DNA from: JAZLIT01 sp045617525
GTDB taxonomy: Bacteria; Bacillota; Bacilli; Bacillales_A; Planococcaceae
Direction of reading: 5' to 3'
Length of the DNA stretch: 17,374 bases
Assembly: GCA_045617525.1 (NCBI GenBank)
Contig: JAZLIT010000158.1
Location: 1 to 17,374, forward strand
Part shown: piece after piece, positions 14,955 to 17,374 of the stretch
How the letters are laid out: each line of letters begins with the position of its first letter
Position numbering within the stretch: position 1 is the first letter of the stretch
Notes under the pieces: model-generated
Databases searched by the model: none
Seen by the model: the letters and a program-made list of their open reading frames with translations, nothing else
What the model was told of the DNA's origin: nothing
Translations under genes and position numbers: made by a program

Positions 14955-15734
14955 TTGAAAGAAAATGTTCAACAAGTATTTACTGATGAAATGCTGAGTT
15001 TTTTATATAGTAGTACTGTTTTTCAATCGTTTAGTGAGGAAGAGCAAAGATCGTTTATTAAAACACACGAAAAGAATGTACACTTTCATGAAATTATAGA
15101 CGTTGCAAAGTCATTGCAGGAAGTAATCTTCGAGGTAGAACAGACAATGGATGAACTGACTGATGAAGTGCAACAATTTTTTGCACAACCAAAGAAAAGT
15201 ATACTTAATCGCGTGAAAATAGAAGAAAATATTATTTATGTACCATTTGATCGTTACCTAAAAGATGCTGCACCGTTAGTGGTTTGTGTTCAACAAGGGG
15301 AAGCGATGAAAGAGGTAGAACAGTTTTGCAAAGGCATGATGATGTCTCTTTTTGATCTATGCTTGCGCCAACGTAGAGATTTAATTATTATCCCGTTTGC
15401 TGAGGAGATGACGACCTTGAAGTTTGAGTATGGCCATTTTTCAATTCAAACATTTGATCGATTTATCCAACACCATTTTGGAGGAGAAGCAAGGTTAATT
15501 CCAGTCTTAAACTATGCACTTGAACTGTTTGATGCAGCTGAGGAGAAAGAGAATGCCGAGCTAATGCTTATTACAAATAATCATTTTTCGGATTACGATG
15601 AGGAAGTTTTAGCATCTTTTGAAACTACTTTAGCCAATCGCCATATTAGCGTATCTGCGATGGCGATGAGCGAAGAGTTATTTAATCATCAACCACTGCA
15701 TTTCTTAAATAAAGTATTTTTTGTAAATGAGTAA
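14955..15734 (+). CDS. VWA-fold protein with degenerate metal site, unknown function
   Basis: About 259 residues: a helical, acidic N-terminal half (1-90) and a C-terminal Rossmann-like half resembling the von Willebrand A domains of CoxE/MoxR-associated proteins. In the fold PLVVCV(Q)QGEAM stands where DxSGSM normally forms the MIDAS, GGEARLIPVLNYALELF where GGT(D) occurs, and ELMLITNNHFSDYDEE where the ITDG aspartate occurs. Thus D, both S, T and the last D are all replaced. The usual partner, a MoxR-type AAA ATPase, is not next to it. An upstream TTG at 14931 is in frame but has no ribosome binding site; TTG 14955 has GAGG at 14943-14946, 8 nt ahead, and is preferred, with moderate confidence. 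It diverges from the TetM-like gene. Confidence 0.7.
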   Translation: MKENVQQVFTDEMLSFLYSSTVFQSFSEEEQRSFIKTHEKNVHFHEIIDVAKSLQEVIFEVEQTMDELTDEVQQFFAQPKKSILNRVKIEENIIYVPFDRYLKDAAPLVVCVQQGEAMKEVEQFCKGMMMSLFDLCLRQRRDLIIIPFAEEMTTLKFEYGHFSIQTFDRFIQHHFGGEARLIPVLNYALELFDAAEEKENAELMLITNNHFSDYDEEVLASFETTLANRHISVSAMAMSEELFNHQPLHFLNKVFFVNE

Positions 15735-15736
15735 TC

Positions 15737-15779
15737 GTGTGATTTATGTGTAGGAATACACATAAATCGCGCTTTTTTT
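15737..15779 (+). terminator. Terminator after the VWA-like gene
   Basis: GATTTATGTG (15741-15750) pairs with CACATAAATC (15759-15768), extended at the base by GTGT/GCGC with wobble pairs, followed by a T-run of seven. Confidence 0.87.
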
Positions 15780-15819
15780 ATACTTAAATGTAAAAACAAG
15801 GGGGATATGTAAAAAATGA

Positions 15820-15846
15820 GGTTCAACACCATAACTTGGGGTTGAC
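15820..15846 (+). repeat. IS left terminal inverted repeat
   Basis: 27 bases, 22 identical to the reverse complement of 17109-17135. Differences at positions 7, 13, 16, 18 and 23. Confidence 0.8.
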
Positions 15847-15886
15847 CTTATAAAAAATCAATAATTTTACAGTTAAGTATAGAATA

Positions 15887-15948
15887 AAAGCGAAAACTCA
15901 CGTATCGTAATTGTTGTCGAGACAAACCACGAGAGGAGTTTTCGCTTT
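15887..15948 (+). promoter_or_regulatory. Inverted repeat sequestering the transposase start
   Basis: AAAGCGAAAACTC (15887-15899) and GAGTTTTCGCTTT (15936-15948) are perfect 13-bp complements. The downstream arm covers the 3' part of the ribosome binding site GAGAGGAG (15931-15938) and the first two bases of the TTG start at 15947. Transcripts including the upstream arm would fold and limit transposase translation. Confidence 0.65.
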
Positions 15949-17104
15949 GTACTCCAAGTTTATCAAATTGATTCTACCGTTACCATCTTTTTTTGAGATT
16001 GCTCTACCATCTGATGAGGAACCAAATGTATTTCGAGTGGCCGCTGCGCCACAAACAATTTCCTGCCCGATTTGTGAAGGGGCTACGATTTGCCATGACC
16101 GTACGCTACGTCGCTTTCGTCACGGGTATGCTTGGCATATTGGTGTGCTTTGGATTGAATTATTTTTGCCACGCCAGCGTTGTAAAACGTGTAGTTTCAC
16201 CTTTACATTTGACTATGAATTAGGGCTTGTCCGTTCATCAACTGAGTCATTTCGTCGTGAAATTACGAAGCGATGTCATGGTCGTTCAATCGCTGATGTA
16301 GCACGTGAATACGAACTGCCCTATACAACGGTTGAACGCTGGTTTTACACGTATGCATCGGATCAATTAGTCGAAGAAACGGCCAAACATATTTGTGTGG
16401 ATGAGTTCGCTTTACGTAAAGGGCATAACTATGCGACCAGTGTTTTAAACGCTGAAACAGGGCGTATTTTAGCCATTGTTCCTCATCGAGATCAAGCAGC
16501 GATTGAAGCAGTTTTAAAGAAAGTAACAGGCAAAATCCGAACAGTCATTAGTGATTTTGCTCCTGCAATGGCAGGCGCAATTAAAGCCGTATATCCAACT
16601 GCTATTCATGTGTTGGATCGTTTTCATTTGGTTCAGTTTTTCACAGATGCCCAACAGCGCAGACGGCGCTATTTGGGAGAAGCGAAAAAACAGCACAAAT
16701 CGCGTTTTATAGACCGGTGTTTAGCTCGGAAGCCTGAACAATTAACAGAGGAAGAACGTGGTTTTGTACACGAATGGCAACAGGAAGATAGCCATACAAA
16801 GCACATTTACCAAGCGCTTAATCACATGCGCTATGTGTTAAAAGCGACGACAATGACACAAGCCAAAAAGCGATTAAAGGATTGGATAAAACGTTACCAA
16901 TTTCACCCTTGTGGTGTAGTCGCGAAAATTGCCAAAACCGTGATTGTACGTGAGATTGCGATGATTGAAACTATCCAATCTACCTTCTCAAACGGCATTA
17001 TGGAAGGCACAAATAATAAAATTAAACTTATTAAAAGGCGTGGTTTTGGCTACCGAAATGATGCCCATCTGTTCCTTCGATTACGATTGGAAACAGGACA
17101 TTGA
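15947..17104 (+). CDS. ISL3-family transposase (DDE)
   Basis: 385 residues, catalyses cut-and-paste or copy-out movement of the element. An N-terminal zinc-binding region has CPIC and later CKTC knuckles, then a helix-turn-helix region with VAREYELPYTTVERWFY. The DDE catalytic domain has Asp152 in CVDEFALRKGHNYATSVL, Asp203 in VISDFAPAM and Glu353 in GIMEGTNNKIKLIKRRGFGY, the last being characteristic of ISL3. TTG at 15911 is an open upstream start, but GAGAGGAG at 15931-15938 points to TTG 15947, which begins MYSKFIKLILPLPSFF. The reading frame is intact, so the element may be active. The stop lies 4 bases before the right terminal repeat. Confidence 0.92.
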   Translation: MYSKFIKLILPLPSFFEIALPSDEEPNVFRVAAAPQTISCPICEGATICHDRTLRRFRHGYAWHIGVLWIELFLPRQRCKTCSFTFTFDYELGLVRSSTESFRREITKRCHGRSIADVAREYELPYTTVERWFYTYASDQLVEETAKHICVDEFALRKGHNYATSVLNAETGRILAIVPHRDQAAIEAVLKKVTGKIRTVISDFAPAMAGAIKAVYPTAIHVLDRFHLVQFFTDAQQRRRRYLGEAKKQHKSRFIDRCLARKPEQLTEEERGFVHEWQQEDSHTKHIYQALNHMRYVLKATTMTQAKKRLKDWIKRYQFHPCGVVAKIAKTVIVREIAMIETIQSTFSNGIMEGTNNKIKLIKRRGFGYRNDAHLFLRLRLETGH

Positions 17105-17108
17105 TTTT

Positions 17109-17135
17109 GTCATCCCCGACTTTTGGTGATGAACC
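17109..17135 (-). repeat. IS right terminal inverted repeat
   Basis: Reverse complement matches the left terminal repeat at 22 of 27 positions. Confidence 0.8.
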
Positions 17136-17189
17136 CATTTTTAAACAATTTAAATTGCGAATAATTAGAATATTTCTACATTAACGAGC

Positions 17190-17230
17190 AAAAAAAGCAA
17201 TTCAGCGCATATGCCTGAATTGCTTTTTTT
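17190..17230. terminator. Terminator of the era transcript (bidirectional)
   Basis: GCAATTCAG (17197-17205) pairs with CTGAATTGC (17215-17223), extended by seven A-T pairs on the outside; the loop contains the palindrome GCATATGC. T-tracts exist on both strands. It lies 25 bp beyond the era stop. Confidence 0.88.
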
Positions 17231-17254
17231 ATTGAGCGTACCCCACTCTATTAC

Positions 17255-17374
17255 TTAATATTCGTCGTCACGGAAACCGAAATCTCGTAGATTCCCTTGC
17301 TTGTTGCGCCAATCTTTTTGCACTTTCACCCAAAGCTCTAAATAAATCTTTGAGCCAAGTAGCATTTCGATATC
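17255..17374 (-). CDS. era: GTPase Era, C-terminal end (partial)
   Basis: Era is an essential GTPase that binds the 3' end of 16S rRNA through a C-terminal KH domain during 30S assembly. Only the last 39 codons are in the window; the gene continues beyond the right edge. The visible part, MLLGSKIYLELWVKVQKDWR and then LRDFGFRDDEY before TAA, is the highly conserved end of the KH domain in Bacillus-type Era proteins. It is followed after 25 bp by a strong terminator, so no gene is co-transcribed downstream. Confidence 0.93.
   Translation of the reverse strand, partial: DIEMLLGSKIYLELWVKVQKDWRNKQGNLRDFGFRDDEY

Larger units (their letters stand above)
15820..17135 (+). mobile_element. Complete ISL3-family insertion sequence
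   Basis: An element of about 1316 bp with one transposase gene between imperfect terminal inverted repeats. Left repeat 15820-15846 begins GGTTCAACACCATAAC; right repeat 17109-17135, read inwards, begins GGTTCATCACCAAAAG. They match at 22 of 27 positions, and the outside AAAAATG sequences are also partly symmetric. ISL3 elements usually make 8-bp target duplications, but no convincing direct repeat is seen here, so either the exact ends are off by a few bases or the flanks have changed. It lies between the VWA-gene terminator and the era terminator and breaks no visible gene. Confidence 0.85.

Noticed and set aside
15812..17143. Target-site duplication around the IS
   Set aside because: The 8 bp on each side (AAAAATGA and CATTTTTA) are inverted rather than direct repeats and A/T-rich; no convincing direct repeat at nearby boundaries.
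1..17374. CRISPR arrays, tRNA/rRNA genes, classical riboswitches, defence-system modules
   Set aside because: No spaced repeats, no cloverleaf or rRNA-like segments, no long structured leaders, and no nuclease/helicase/toxin clusters were seen.

Overview
The window reads as chromosomal DNA of a low-GC, Gram-positive, Bacillus-like bacterium. The order sodA, class B PBP, pstS-pstC-pstA-pstB matches the sodA-pbpA-pst neighbourhood of Bacillus subtilis. Strong AAGGAGG-type ribosome binding sites, frequent TTG/GTG starts and protein character point to the Lysinibacillus/Solibacillus (Planococcaceae/Caryophanaceae) side; the genus is inference.

Layout. (1) 1-900: Mn superoxide dismutase gene under a perfect TGTGA-N6-TCACA palindrome, followed by a decayed second copy of its last 43 bp and a strong terminator. 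(2) 1000-3020: a YtcJ-type metal-dependent amidohydrolase and a small membrane protein, probably one transcript. (3) 3050-4150: a divergent pair, a four-helix membrane protein (minus) and a TetR-family regulator (plus), sharing a short intergenic region with a perfect palindrome placed to control both. (4) 4236-7090: the class B penicillin-binding protein PbpA and a small two-helix membrane protein, then two large hairpins. (5) 7270-11806: a complete phosphate uptake operon, pstS-pstC-pstA-pstB-phoU, preceded by TTTACA repeats in 10-bp register (PhoP box) and with an intercistronic hairpin after pstS. (6) 11933-12806: YqeY (GatB/YqeY domain) and a zinc-ribbon/single-TM protein. (7) 12814-14745 (minus): a TetM-like translational GTPase, diverging from a gene for a VWA-fold protein whose metal-site residues are all replaced. 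(8) 15820-17135: a complete ISL3-family insertion sequence with 27-bp imperfect terminal repeats and a hairpin over its transposase start. (9) 17190-17374: terminator and last 39 codons of era (minus), cut by the window edge.

Functionally this is mostly a housekeeping region: oxidative-stress defence, lateral-wall synthesis, phosphate starvation response and ribosome-associated GTPases. The IS is the only mobile element. No tRNA, rRNA, CRISPR array or classical riboswitch was seen. The least ordinary items are the MIDAS-less VWA protein, the non-canonical TetM relative, the duplicated sodA tail, the TetR/palindrome module and a possible minus-strand gene relic between two hairpins upstream of pstS.
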